Positions 46,006 through 55,370 of a DNA stretch of 64,000 nt are shown here, one piece after another; positions within the stretch are counted from its first letter, which is position 1, and every line of letters begins with the position of its first letter. The notes below the pieces were generated by a model that was not told the origin of the DNA, did not search any database, and worked only from the letters and a program-made list of their open reading frames with translations. Source of the stretch: CBDAQR01 sp965199055 (GTDB lineage: Bacteria; Pseudomonadota; Gammaproteobacteria; Pseudomonadales; Halieaceae); the NCBI GenBank assembly GCA_965199055.1, contig CBDAQR010000003.1, forward strand, positions 1,860,001-1,924,000. Direction: 5' to 3'. Made by a program: the position numbers and the translations under genes.

Positions 46006-46980
46006 TTATTGCTCGGGCGGCACTTCCCGGGCATAGGCCTCCCAGGTGCCGATGGGGAAGCCGTCATCCCAGTCGGAGCAAGGCTCCAGGAATTGCGGAT
46101 GGTGCCGCTCCGCATAGGCCAAGACCTTGGGTGGAATGTCCGTGTACCCCTGGTTCGTTTTATGAGAATTCATACGCCCAAACAGCACACCCTCGACACC
46201 ACTCTGCCCCATTCGCATCCAGGGCCACCAGGGCGAGAGCCGAGAGAAACCACAACTAAACGGCGCGCAGGGATTGTCGCGATCTTCCAGATCGGCCACA
46301 GAGCAGCTAAAAGTGAAATGTTCCGATGGGTTTATAAACTCACCGGTTGAAGCCAGCGGCCAGCGATCCGGGGTCACCGGATTACGGTAGCGGTGGGTGT
46401 AGTCCCAGGCGAGAGTCATACGATCTCCGTAACGCTCCCAGGGCAGGATAAACGGCACGGAACCGTCTTCACGCACCAGTGCCGTGCCATCGTTCATCAG
46501 CGTGGGGGCATCGCTTGTTTCACCAAATTGAAAGACCGGCATCTCTGGCGTCAACTCACCGCGAATTCGGTCATTGAGAAAGTTGAACACCTGTACCGTT
46601 TCACCGGTCCAGGGATTATCCCAGGTCTCCAGAATGTCGCCACTGCGAGGCTCCGTGAAATAGCCCACTTCTTTACCGCGCAGGCGCACATGGCCGTTAT
46701 CCAGCACTTTCGCCTGGAAGTTGCCGAAGCCGGTATAGCCGAATAAAGGCTTGAGTCGCTGGTCACCCACCATGCCAAACATAAGGCCATGGAACGCGGA
46801 ATAGACCGGCTGGTCATCGTAAGTCGCCCACAGCTTGCCGAAGGCATAGAGATTGTCGATGGGATCATCAAAGTCCAACGCTTCGCGGCGCTGCACAAAC
46901 GGCGCGGCCTCAAATACGAAGTCGTCGTGTTGGTGCTTACTGTTCCAGAAAGGACGTATCAGAAACGGGAGTGTGCTCAT
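46006..46980 (-). CDS. DUF1838 family protein
   Basis: A 324-residue protein without signal peptide, rich in Trp, Phe and Pro. Segments such as LDFDDPIDNLYAFGKLWATY, RLRGKEVGYFTEPRSGDILE, TWDNPWTGETVQVFNF and SPWWPWMRMGQSGVEGVLFG match the DUF1838 pattern, a family of unknown function common in sphingomonads and marine gammaproteobacteria that degrade steroids or terpenoids. No catalytic motif can be named. It lies between the TonB receptor (convergent) and the propeller protein gene (same strand). Confidence 0.75.
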   Translation of the reverse strand: MSTLPFLIRPFWNSKHQHDDFVFEAAPFVQRREALDFDDPIDNLYAFGKLWATYDDQPVYSAFHGLMFGMVGDQRLKPLFGYTGFGNFQAKVLDNGHVRLRGKEVGYFTEPRSGDILETWDNPWTGETVQVFNFLNDRIRGELTPEMPVFQFGETSDAPTLMNDGTALVREDGSVPFILPWERYGDRMTLAWDYTHRYRNPVTPDRWPLASTGEFINPSEHFTFSCSVADLEDRDNPCAPFSCGFSRLSPWWPWMRMGQSGVEGVLFGRMNSHKTNQGYTDIPPKVLAYAERHHPQFLEPCSDWDDGFPIGTWEAYAREVPPEQ

Positions 46981-47011
46981 CGTGATTCCGGTTTGTTATA
47001 CAGGCACCAGT

Positions 47012-47045
47012 ATAGCTTTTGTGACTACAAAGTCACAAAAGCTAT
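47012..47045. repeat. Perfect 15-bp hairpin overlapping a stop codon
   Basis: Arms 47012-47026 (ATAGCTTTTGTGACT) and 47031-47045 are perfect inverted repeats with loop ACAA. It includes the TAG stop of the upstream minus-strand gene (47044-47042). No U-run follows on either strand, so it is not a standard terminator; it could stabilise mRNA ends or be an operator for the DUF1838 gene. Confidence 0.75.
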
Positions 47046-48187
47046 TCAGTGGGTAGCAAGCGCGCAACCCCAATCGCTTTCTCGCCGCCGCCAACATAGT
47101 ACAGGTAGCGGCTGCCATCCTCATCGGTGAACACGTAGGGATCACGAAGCTCATTGGCGATGGTGTCGATTTCACCGCGCAATGAAGGCAGTACCGCGAC
47201 CTCGCTCCCCTCCCAGGGCAGCTCGGGCGCCAGCACATCAACCGGTGCTGTCGCGCGCCACCGGTTCCAGTCATTAGAGGAGAGGTCAATCTTTGACAGC
47301 AACAGGCGTTCGGGTGCATAGCCGACCATCGACCAGAATACCCACAAGTCGTCACCCTCCAGCAGCAAACCCATATGCCGCGCGTCGGGCTCCAATAGAA
47401 TGCGATCACGGGGTTCAAACGGGCCCTGAGCCGAATCACCGCGATAGAGCACGCCCATCATGCCGAGCAGATAGTGTGTACCGCGATGCTCGAAGCCGCG
47501 CAGATAGGTTGAAAATACCTGCGTTCCGAGAGGCTCAAAGGTGAGGCCATCAGAGGATGATGCGAGCCGACTACTCTGGCCACCTTCACGGTTATAGCCG
47601 TGGTAGTACATTAGTATGCGCTGAGCCCCGTTATCAATCACGATTTCAGGGCTGGCCACGTGAGTCGCTTTGTTGGCCGCCGCACTGATACCACGCGCCG
47701 CTCGCTCCTCGGGATCGAGCACGCTAACCCGGTAGACCAGCAACAAAAAGTCTCGCGCGACATGCAGCGAAAACTCTTTAAACAGGCTTAGCAGTGAACC
47801 CGACTCTGTACCGTGCATCTCGACCGGGAAGCCAGACTCCGCAAGCGTCAGCACACCACCGTCGTGAACAGTCCATGGTCCGGCTGGTGAGTCGGCGTAA
47901 GCCAGGCGAATATAACTGCCTTTATGATGGGCGAAATACATGTAGTAGCGGCCCATGGGCTTGGTCACCCAATCGGGAACGCGTATCACGGTGGGACCAT
48001 TTATATTGACGTAACCGCGCTCTTCCCCGACGCCTTCGATGAGTGGCGCGCTGCCAATTCGCTCGGCAATCCAGGGGCTGGGCTCAGCGGGCAGATAGTC
48101 ATAGCGGGGCCAAAGCCACAGTAACGCCAGAGCGACAATGCCCAGCGGAACAATCACCAGGCTGGATAGAACACGCCTAACGTTCAT
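47042..48187 (-). CDS. Membrane-anchored five-bladed beta-propeller protein (glycosidase-like)
   Basis: A 381-residue protein with an N-terminal membrane anchor or signal (VLSSLVIVPLGIVALALLWLW) and a propeller domain. Repeated GPTVIRVPDW ... YYMYFAHHKGSYIRLAYADS, RILMYYHGYNREGG, DDLWVFWSMVGYAPE and LRDPYVFTDEDGSRYLYYVG resemble blades of GH43/GH32-type and GH117-like enzymes. Typical Asp/Glu catalytic positions cannot be assigned with certainty. The ATG at 48187 overlaps the stop codon of the amidohydrolase, so the two are translationally coupled. Confidence 0.65.
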   Translation of the reverse strand: MNVRRVLSSLVIVPLGIVALALLWLWPRYDYLPAEPSPWIAERIGSAPLIEGVGEERGYVNINGPTVIRVPDWVTKPMGRYYMYFAHHKGSYIRLAYADSPAGPWTVHDGGVLTLAESGFPVEMHGTESGSLLSLFKEFSLHVARDFLLLVYRVSVLDPEERAARGISAAANKATHVASPEIVIDNGAQRILMYYHGYNREGGQSSRLASSSDGLTFEPLGTQVFSTYLRGFEHRGTHYLLGMMGVLYRGDSAQGPFEPRDRILLEPDARHMGLLLEGDDLWVFWSMVGYAPERLLLSKIDLSSNDWNRWRATAPVDVLAPELPWEGSEVAVLPSLRGEIDTIANELRDPYVFTDEDGSRYLYYVGGGEKAIGVARLLPTE

Positions 48188-49919
48188 AGACGATGTTGCC
48201 GTCAACAACAGTCATAAGAACCTTACCGTCCAGTAGCTGGCCTGGCGCTGTTTCGGAGAGCACAAACGGATCGATATCGAGGACAGTCAGATCCGCCCAA
48301 CGACCCGGGGCGATCACCCCGGTGTCCGCTTCACGAAATCCGGCATAGGCCGACCAGCGGGTATAGGCCCGCAGAGCTTCATCGATATTCAGGGCCTCGT
48401 CCCGGTACCAACCTCCATGCGGTTCCTGCTCTTTATCGCGGCGAGTGACCGCTGCGTGAAGCCCATAAAAAATACTGTGGTCTGAACCCGGATTATCGGC
48501 ACTAAAAATCACCATGGCGCCCTTATTACGCAGGGTACGCCAGGCATAAGCACCGCGGATTCGTTGAGGGCCGATACGCAATTCTGCCCAGGTTTTGTCT
48601 TCAACTGCATGGGGTGGCTGCATTGAGGCGATCACGCCGTACTTGCCCAGCAGCGGGAAATCCACCGGGTGAATCACCTGGGCATGCTCGATACGGTGGC
48701 GCCCGGCACGCATCGCCGGGTCGGCCGCAATGACCTCGGCAATAAACTTGAGCGTATCGCGATTTCCCGCGTCACCAATGGCGTGAACACCTACCTGAAA
48801 ACCGGCCTGCATAAGCTCGGCCGTGAGCGCTTGGTTAAAACCGTAGTCGCTGCCACTCACACCGCGATGCCCCGGCATATCGCTGTAATCCCAGAGCAAC
48901 TTTGCACCGCGTGAGCCCAACGCACCATCGTAGAATGCCTTCACCGACCGGGTCACCAGCATGCTGTCATTGTCCTTGTCGGGCCCGCGCTCAAGCCACT
49001 GACGCGCCAAGGGCTCATCGCGCACCGAGAGCATGGCGTAGACTCGAATTGGCAAGGCATTTTCTGCCTCCAGTTCTTCAAGTACTTCCATCTCGGCAAG
49101 GCTCAGACCAGCGTCATGCACCGTCACATAACCGTCGATAGCCATTTGTCTGAGACCCGAAAGCGCGTTGTCTCGTAATTGCTGACGGGTCAGCTCAGGA
49201 ATTGCGCCCTCGATCAGGGGCACGGCGCGATTCAAAAACAGACCATTGGGCTCACCATCGTCTCCTAGAAAGACCTTCCCTCCAACGGGCACAGCTGTCT
49301 GCGCGGTGATCCCTGCGCGATCCAGGGCAGCCTGATTACACCAGCCCGCAAAACTGTGCAGGCTGCGCATGAATACCGGATGATTGGGTACGGCCTCGCT
49401 GAGCAGTTGTTTGTTCGGGTAGCGATCCGCCCACGCGCCCTCGTCCCAGCCCTGGCCAACAATCCATTCTCCCTCGGGAACCTGTCGGGCGCGTTCAGCA
49501 ATGCGCGCGACCGCTTCTTCCTCTGTCGCCACATCGTAGAGGCTCACCCGATTGATCGACAGACCCAACTGAAACACGTGGGTGTGTGTATCCACCAGAC
49601 CCGGTATGACGGTAGCCCCTTTAAGGTCCAGCGCGCGGGTATCCTCGCCGCGCCAGCCGGCCGCGTCTTTATGGGAACCCACAAACACGATCCGCCCATC
49701 CTTGATAGCGACGGCACTGGCATCGGGCTGCCAACCCCCCGCATGCGGCGCCGCAGCCGATAATCCACCGTCGGGGCGAGGATCAGGCCAATCGAGGGTA
49801 TAGACCCGGGCATTGGTGAATATAAGATCGGCCGACCCGGCTGCAGGTGCTGCTGTTTGCCGAGAACATGCCACCAGAGCCAGGATAAGCGGCAGGTACA
49901 TCCATCGCATGAGCTTCAT
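48177..49919 (-). CDS. Lipoprotein amidohydrolase (YtcJ-like)
   Basis: A protein of about 580 residues with a lipoprotein signal MKLMRWMYLPLILALVACSR (lipobox LVAC), so it is exported and lipid-anchored. The metal-dependent amidohydrolase core shows VIPGLVDTHTHVFQLG (HxH), FQVGVHAIGDAGNRDTL, GRHRIEHAQVIHP and FSADNPGSDHSIFYGLHAAV. YtcJ-type enzymes hydrolyse amides or carbamates of varied compounds; the substrate here is unknown. The ATG at 49919 is chosen for the signal peptide; the frame extends upstream to 49979. Confidence 0.88.
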   Translation of the reverse strand: MKLMRWMYLPLILALVACSRQTAAPAAGSADLIFTNARVYTLDWPDPRPDGGLSAAAPHAGGWQPDASAVAIKDGRIVFVGSHKDAAGWRGEDTRALDLKGATVIPGLVDTHTHVFQLGLSINRVSLYDVATEEEAVARIAERARQVPEGEWIVGQGWDEGAWADRYPNKQLLSEAVPNHPVFMRSLHSFAGWCNQAALDRAGITAQTAVPVGGKVFLGDDGEPNGLFLNRAVPLIEGAIPELTRQQLRDNALSGLRQMAIDGYVTVHDAGLSLAEMEVLEELEAENALPIRVYAMLSVRDEPLARQWLERGPDKDNDSMLVTRSVKAFYDGALGSRGAKLLWDYSDMPGHRGVSGSDYGFNQALTAELMQAGFQVGVHAIGDAGNRDTLKFIAEVIAADPAMRAGRHRIEHAQVIHPVDFPLLGKYGVIASMQPPHAVEDKTWAELRIGPQRIRGAYAWRTLRNKGAMVIFSADNPGSDHSIFYGLHAAVTRRDKEQEPHGGWYRDEALNIDEALRAYTRWSAYAGFREADTGVIAPGRWADLTVLDIDPFVLSETAPGQLLDGKVLMTVVDGNIVYER

Positions 49920-50031
49920 GCGAAACAGTCTGCCACGATACCCGAGCCGGGCAAAGTCGCGGCCAGCGCAATTGACCACTTCCGCCCTGCCGCATTACAG
50001 TAACCGCACCCAAAATAATAAGGAGAACACA

Positions 50032-50433
50032 ATGCTAGAGCCCGTACTCGCCCTCATCACCTGGTCACTGATCGCCTGGATCTGGATGTATGCCACCCGC
50101 CTTCCCGCCATGGGAGACGCCAAGATAGACGCCGACGACGCCAAGCACCCCGGTTCCCTAAACATATTACCGAGCAAAGTGCGGGCGGTAGCAGACAACT
50201 ACAATCATTTGCACGAGCAGCCCACGGTTTTCTACGCGCTCGCCTTCTACACACACCTGGCCGGTGCAGCGGACACTCTCAACGTTAACCTGGCCTGGGC
50301 CTACGTCGTGTTGCGGGTTGTACACTCGCTGGTACAAAACACCTCAAACAAAGTGCTGGCACGCTTTTCGGTGTTCGCACTGTCGTCGCTGGTGCTTATC
50401 GCCATTACCGTACGCAACCTGATGGCACAGTAA
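50032..50433 (+). CDS. MAPEG family membrane protein
   Basis: A 133-residue protein with four membrane helices: LEPVLALITWSLIAWIWMYA, the YNHLHEQPTVFYALAFYTHL region, LAWAYVVLRVVHSLVQ and FSVFALSSLVLIAITVRNL. HLHEQPTVFYA is the MAPEG signature (glutathione-related, as in microsomal GST). AGGAG lies seven bases before the ATG at 50032. Its stop overlaps the ATG of the alkaline phosphatase by one base (TAATG). It may detoxify lipophilic compounds. Confidence 0.88.
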   Translation: MLEPVLALITWSLIAWIWMYATRLPAMGDAKIDADDAKHPGSLNILPSKVRAVADNYNHLHEQPTVFYALAFYTHLAGAADTLNVNLAWAYVVLRVVHSLVQNTSNKVLARFSVFALSSLVLIAITVRNLMAQ

Positions 50434-51800
50434 TGCAAACGATCCGCCTTGGACTTATCGCTTTACTCCTGGTCGCCGCCAGTTGGCCCGCTAGCGCAGC
50501 TCGAAACGTCATACTCTTCGTCGGCGATGGCATGGACGATCACCAGATCAGCATCGCCCGCAACTACTTGGTCGGCGCGCGCGGCAAGTTGACTCTAGAC
50601 GAGATGCCGATGCGAGGCGTGTCGCAGGTGCTGACCGTGACTGAGGAAGGCGAAACGGTATACGTGGCAGATTCAGCCAACAGCGCAACGGCTATGGCGA
50701 CCGGTGTTGTGACCAGTCGCGGCCGCATTGCCACCAGTGCAGGCACCGACCAGCCCCTTAAAACAATCGCCGAAATCGTCAAGGAACACGGCTTCCGCAC
50801 CGGTCTGGTTGCCACCTCCAGCGTAACGGATGCCACGCCGGCCAGCTTCGTCGCCCATATCAATATGCGCTACTGCGAAAATCCGGAAACCATACACGGC
50901 GCGGAGATGGGTCCTGTCACTTTGCCGGACTGTCCCGACTACACGCGCGCCAATGGGGGTCCGGGATCTATTTCCGAGCAGATTGCAGAATCGGACGTCG
51001 ACCTGGTACTGGGCGGCGGCAGCAAGCACTTCCAGATGCAGGCCGAGGGCATGGAGATGAGTGTGGCCGATCTCGCAAGAAGCAACGGCTACCTTGTGGT
51101 CGAATCACGTGAGGCGCTGCTGGATGCACCGGCGGATGGGAAGTTGCTGGGTCTATTCTCGCCCTCGACCATGCCGGTCAGACTACAGGGTGAAAATGGG
51201 CGCGAAGCGGAACCGCCAAAACCCAGTTGGGCCAATCAACTGCATCCCTTCCTGGGCAGCGTTGAACTACCTGCCGTTATGGAATGCGAGCCAAACCCGG
51301 CCTTCGACGGCATGCCCACGATTGAGCAGATGACGACCGTGGCGTTGGAGCGTCTGCGCAATGACAAAGGGTTTTTCCTCATGGTTGAATCGGCATCTAT
51401 CGATAAGCAATCGCACGAGCGCAAACCGTGCGGCTCTATCGGCGAACTGGCACAGCTGGATGAGGCTCTGGCAACCGCACTGGCGTTCGCAGAGAATAAT
51501 CCAGACACGCTCATCCTCGTTACGGCAGACCATGCACAGGCCGCACAGCTGATACCGGAAAAGAGCCTGTTCTCGCAATTCCCTATACCGGTGTATTCAC
51601 CTGGGAAAGTCGCAAGGATACGCACCCCGGAGGGTGCTGTGATGGCAGTTAACTACGCCACCAACAACTTCGCCTTCGCCGAACACACGGGCGCCAACGT
51701 GCCAGTGTTCGCCAACTCTGAAGGCGTGGGTCGCGTCGCAACCATGATCAGGCAGCACGAGATTTTTGAGATCATGCTCGACTACCTGTTACCAGACTGA
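50433..51800 (+). CDS. Alkaline phosphatase (PhoA family)
   Basis: A 455-residue periplasmic enzyme with a signal peptide (LGLIALLLVAASWPASAA). Motifs: NVILFVGDGMDDHQ (metal Asp), VADSANSATAMATG with the nucleophilic Ser after Asp, FRTGLVATSSVTDATPASF, FFLMVESASIDKQSH (metal Asp/His) and LILVTADHAQ. It would release phosphate from organic phosphomonoesters. The start codon overlaps the MAPEG stop, so both are on one transcript. No Pho box is seen directly upstream. Confidence 0.93.
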   Translation: MQTIRLGLIALLLVAASWPASAARNVILFVGDGMDDHQISIARNYLVGARGKLTLDEMPMRGVSQVLTVTEEGETVYVADSANSATAMATGVVTSRGRIATSAGTDQPLKTIAEIVKEHGFRTGLVATSSVTDATPASFVAHINMRYCENPETIHGAEMGPVTLPDCPDYTRANGGPGSISEQIAESDVDLVLGGGSKHFQMQAEGMEMSVADLARSNGYLVVESREALLDAPADGKLLGLFSPSTMPVRLQGENGREAEPPKPSWANQLHPFLGSVELPAVMECEPNPAFDGMPTIEQMTTVALERLRNDKGFFLMVESASIDKQSHERKPCGSIGELAQLDEALATALAFAENNPDTLILVTADHAQAAQLIPEKSLFSQFPIPVYSPGKVARIRTPEGAVMAVNYATNNFAFAEHTGANVPVFANSEGVGRVATMIRQHEIFEIMLDYLLPD

Positions 51801-51817
51801 ATTTAAGAGCACTGAGC

Positions 51818-53326
51818 ATGCAGAACGAGTTCGATGTCATCATTGTTGGAGGCGGCTTATCCGGTATCGGGGCGGCTTACCACCTGCAGAAACACTGCCC
51901 TGGTAAGTCCTACGCGATTCTTGAAGGTCGAGCGGCAATGGGTGGCACCTGGGACCTGTTCCGCTATCCTGGGATTCGTTCTGACAGTGACATGCATACG
52001 CTGGGCTACAACTTCAAACCCTGGATTCACGAGAAAGCCATAGCGGAAGGCCCGGCCATCCTCGACTACATTCGCGAGACGGCGGAGGAAAACCGCATCG
52101 AAGAAAATATTCGCTACGATCACAAGGTCAGTGAAGCGAATTGGGACAGTCACAGCGGCTGCTGGACAGTGACCGCAAGCACCGGCGATGGCCAAGTCAC
52201 TCTGCAGACTCAGTATCTGCTCATGTGCGCTGGTTACTACAGCTACACCGATCCTTACGCACCAGACTTTGAAGGTCGCGAACGCTTCCAGGGTGAGATT
52301 CTGCACCCGCAGTTCTGGCCTGAGGACTACGATTACAGTGGCAAGCGCGTGGTGATTATAGGGTCGGGGGCGACCGCTATGACGATGGTGCCCGCGATGA
52401 CCGACAAGGCAGCGCACGTAACCATGCTGCAGCGATCACCCACCTATGTGGTATCTCGACCCTGGCGTGATTGGATCGCCAATAGCCTGCGCAAGGTTCT
52501 ACCTGATAGTTGGGCCTATGCGATTACCCGCTGGAAAAATATTCGCTGGCAACAGGTGGTGTACAAGCGCACCCGCACCCATCCCCAACAGATGAAAGAT
52601 CTGCTGTTGAATCGTCTACGCAAAAAGCTGAATGCGGACATCGATATCGACAAGCACTTCAGCCCCAACTACAACCCCTGGGATCAAAGACTGTGCCTGA
52701 TACCCGATGACGACCTGCATATCGCGCTCAACAGCGGCAAGGCCTCAGTGGTCACTGATCAGGTCGATACCTTCACGGAAACAGGCATTCTGCTGAACTC
52801 CGGACAGGAAATAGCGGCGGACATCATTATCACCGCGACCGGCCTGCAGATGGTGCAAATGGGTGAGGTGGCACTGCAGGTCGATGGCGAAGCAGTACGG
52901 CTGAACGAGACCTGGACTTACAAAGGCCTCATGCTGACTGGCGTGCCTAATCTGGTTAACACCTTCGGCTATATTAATGCGTCCTGGACTCTGGGCGCCG
53001 ACCTGACTGCCGAGTACTTTTGCCAACTGGTCAACCATGTCGATAGCGTCGGGGCTACTCAGGTCACGCCACGCCTGCGCGAAGGCGACGAAAACATGAC
53101 GCCCCGAGATTTCATCGACGATTTTTCCTCAGGCTATATGCAGCGTGTCATGCCACTATTTCCTCGCCAGGGTGATCGAGAGCCTTGGCTCAATACGCAA
53201 GACTACGTTCGCGACAAGAAACTGCTGCGCAATGCCCGCTTCGACGATGGCGCGTTGGTATTCAGCAGCGTAACAACACAGAATTCAGAAGTGACCGAGC
53301 CGCTGCAAATGCAGGCGGCCGGCTAA
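51818..53326 (+). CDS. Flavin-containing Baeyer-Villiger-type monooxygenase
   Basis: A 502-residue class B flavoprotein. The N-terminal FAD site is VIIVGGGLSGIGAAYHL, followed by GGTWDLFRYPGIRSDSDMHT, a typical segment of FAD-binding monooxygenases of this group. The fingerprint FQGEILHPQFWPEDYDYSGK contains the FxGxxxHxxxW core with Pro as in Baeyer-Villiger enzymes. The NADPH-binding GSGATAMTMVPAM follows. It would insert oxygen into ketones or oxidise heteroatoms. It lies 17 bases after the phosphatase gene and 33 before the SDR gene. Confidence 0.9.
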   Translation: MQNEFDVIIVGGGLSGIGAAYHLQKHCPGKSYAILEGRAAMGGTWDLFRYPGIRSDSDMHTLGYNFKPWIHEKAIAEGPAILDYIRETAEENRIEENIRYDHKVSEANWDSHSGCWTVTASTGDGQVTLQTQYLLMCAGYYSYTDPYAPDFEGRERFQGEILHPQFWPEDYDYSGKRVVIIGSGATAMTMVPAMTDKAAHVTMLQRSPTYVVSRPWRDWIANSLRKVLPDSWAYAITRWKNIRWQQVVYKRTRTHPQQMKDLLLNRLRKKLNADIDIDKHFSPNYNPWDQRLCLIPDDDLHIALNSGKASVVTDQVDTFTETGILLNSGQEIAADIIITATGLQMVQMGEVALQVDGEAVRLNETWTYKGLMLTGVPNLVNTFGYINASWTLGADLTAEYFCQLVNHVDSVGATQVTPRLREGDENMTPRDFIDDFSSGYMQRVMPLFPRQGDREPWLNTQDYVRDKKLLRNARFDDGALVFSSVTTQNSEVTEPLQMQAAG

Positions 53327-53359
53327 ACCGGCGGAGCCGGAATCAGTTAGGAGCTATCT

Positions 53360-54205
53360 ATGCAGGATCTCGAGGGCCGCGTTGCCGTTATCACCGGCGG
53401 CGCCAGCGGTATTGGATTGGCTTTATGCCAGGTGTTTGCTGAACAAGGTATGAAGATCGTCATGGCCGACGTGGAGACCGACGCGTTAGCCAAAGCAGCG
53501 GGCGACATTGAGGCGCTGGGTGCAGAATGTCTGGCGATTCAATGTGATGTTAGAGACCCTGAGGCGGTTGAGCAGTTGGCAGCGGCGACAGTGGACGAGT
53601 TCGGCGCAATACATATTGCTTGCAATAACGCCGGTGTTTTCACCGGTGGCACCTTGTGGGAGTCGAGCCTGGATGATTACGAGTGGCTTGTTCACGTAAA
53701 CCAATTTGGGGTGATCAATGGTATTCGCAGCTTTGTACCAAGAATGATCGAGCACGGAGAACCCGCCCACATTGTTAACACCGCTTCGATGGCCGGGCTC
53801 ACCAGTATGCCCTTCTCTGGTATCTACAATATGACCAAGCATGCTGTGGTGGCACTCAGTGAGACTCTGTTCCATGAATTGTCGCTAACCGCTCCTCAGA
53901 TCGGCGTCTCTTGTCTGTGCCCGGAAGCAGTAAATACGGGCATTGGACGCTCGGAGCGAAACCGGCCTGAGGAACTTTCGGATACGGTAAGCTCTGATGG
54001 CAAGACCCTGGCGGAAGAGAGCATCGTGACCACTACTGCAGTGGGCAAAGCACCGCGAGAGTTAGCAGAGCGTCTACTGGACGGCGTCAGGAACGAAAAA
54101 TTCTATCTGATCTGCGAAGAAGACGCCTGGCGCGCCACCGCCAATGCGCGCCTGGATGACATCCGCAACGCCGACAACCCGCGCTTGATTCCGCCTGAGC
54201 TGTAG
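53360..54205 (+). CDS. Short-chain dehydrogenase/reductase
   Basis: A 281-residue NAD(P)-dependent oxidoreductase. It has the Rossmann glycines VITGGASGIGLAL, DVRDPEAVEQL, NNAGVF, and the catalytic Ser-Tyr-Lys as VNTASMAGLTSM and IYNMTKHA. The family makes or removes alcohol/ketone groups. With the preceding Baeyer-Villiger enzyme it could form an alcohol-to-ketone-to-ester sequence; this is inference from the adjacent genes. GGAGC precedes the ATG. Confidence 0.92.
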   Translation: MQDLEGRVAVITGGASGIGLALCQVFAEQGMKIVMADVETDALAKAAGDIEALGAECLAIQCDVRDPEAVEQLAAATVDEFGAIHIACNNAGVFTGGTLWESSLDDYEWLVHVNQFGVINGIRSFVPRMIEHGEPAHIVNTASMAGLTSMPFSGIYNMTKHAVVALSETLFHELSLTAPQIGVSCLCPEAVNTGIGRSERNRPEELSDTVSSDGKTLAEESIVTTTAVGKAPRELAERLLDGVRNEKFYLICEEDAWRATANARLDDIRNADNPRLIPPEL

Positions 54206-54221
54206 TGCGCTAAAGCTGTGT

Positions 54222-54890
54222 TCAGAAGGAGCGCGCGCGCGCTTCGCTTTGTCGAATCAGGAAGCGCTCGGTGATCAACAAGCAACAGATGAAGATGACT
54301 TCTGCGCCGTTGCCAGCAACGAATCCCCAGGGTTGCGCCCCCGTTGCGCCATTAAGCAAGAAGATAAAGAGCGAGCCCGCGAAAAAGACATACCAACCCG
54401 CCTGTCGCCAGATCAGGAACGCTAGTGGCAAGATGAGGATATTCGTAGCGATGGTTGCGATAGGCGGTATCTTGGAGACACTCACCAACCGGCTGTGATC
54501 CATAAAGCTGGTCGGTTCGAGCCCTAACTGCGCCACCTCATGCCACATCCCGTACAGCCAGGCCACTGAGGTAAACGCCCAGCAGAAACCGATGAACATG
54601 CGATTGCGTGATACCGGCACCTCGCAAACCTGCATGGCGGAGAGCGTAAACAAGGTGAGGAACGGCAACACGCCGGCGTGCAACACATACCGCGGATAGT
54701 TCGCCAGCTGATACCAATCCATGCCTACACCCATTGGCCCCAGCACCAAAATGAGATTGTCGTAGGCCATTCCCATCAACATGATGCGCAGAAACCATAA
54801 TCTGGGCGACGCTGGCCCAGCAAAAGTAAAAGACCAGGCAAGCAGGCCAAGATGCAGCAGCAGGTATACTGAAAGGGCAGAAGAAACCAT
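54222..54890 (-). CDS. Polytopic membrane protein, unknown function
   Basis: A 222-residue protein with about seven membrane helices, including FTFAGPASPRLWFLRIMLMG, YVLHAGVLPFLTLFTL and WYVFFAGSLFIFLLNGATGA. A conserved-looking motif GMDWYQLANYPRYVLHAGV sits between helices. No family could be named. It starts three bases after the DUF420-like gene, so they form a pair, transcribed with the dipeptidase and possibly sppA upstream. Confidence 0.6.
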   Translation of the reverse strand: MVSSALSVYLLLHLGLLAWSFTFAGPASPRLWFLRIMLMGMAYDNLILVLGPMGVGMDWYQLANYPRYVLHAGVLPFLTLFTLSAMQVCEVPVSRNRMFIGFCWAFTSVAWLYGMWHEVAQLGLEPTSFMDHSRLVSVSKIPPIATIATNILILPLAFLIWRQAGWYVFFAGSLFIFLLNGATGAQPWGFVAGNGAEVIFICCLLITERFLIRQSEARARSF

Positions 54891-54893
54891 GGG

Positions 54894-55370
54894 TTATTGC
54901 ATAAATCCGTAGTAGTAAAGCGGGAACGCGCTGAGCCCCGCCATCATCATTGTGACCATGCCTGTGCGCCCCCAGAAACGATGAGTTCTGCTGAACTCGG
55001 AGGGCTCGGGCGGCTTGGGGAAGCGACGCAAGGAGAAGACTATCAGCCCGACCCAAATGAATGAAGTGAGTATAGCGACCAATGCGTGACCGTATATCCA
55101 ACTGTTGAGTAGGACCGTGCCGTTGTAGCGGCTATCCTTAGTCAACTCAAATATGCCGCCAGACAAATTAAGATCGAGCTCAAACAAAACCACGGCCACA
55201 AACAGGATTGCCCCCAGCGTTAACTGCGTAGTCTTATGCGTCTGGTAGCTTCCCGCCCTCACTTTGAGCCATGACCAGCATATCGCTGGCAGAATGACCA
55301 AGAAGGACAAAAGTACCAGATCCATCAGGATATCTGCTCGCGTACCGAGAAAACCTGCGGGTAGCATCAC
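54894..55370 (-). CDS. DUF420-like membrane protein
   Basis: A 158-residue protein with four membrane helices. Histidines at positions typical for DUF420/YozB proteins are seen in QTHKTTQLTLGAILFVAVVL, SWIYGHALVAILTSFIWVG and FSRTHRFWGRTGMVTMM. Relatives are linked to cytochrome oxidase or haem-protein assembly, but the role is unproven. The start overlaps the dipeptidase stop by four bases (ATGA), so it is translationally coupled to it. Confidence 0.6.
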   Translation of the reverse strand: MMLPAGFLGTRADILMDLVLLSFLVILPAICWSWLKVRAGSYQTHKTTQLTLGAILFVAVVLFELDLNLSGGIFELTKDSRYNGTVLLNSWIYGHALVAILTSFIWVGLIVFSLRRFPKPPEPSEFSRTHRFWGRTGMVTMMMAGLSAFPLYYYGFMQ

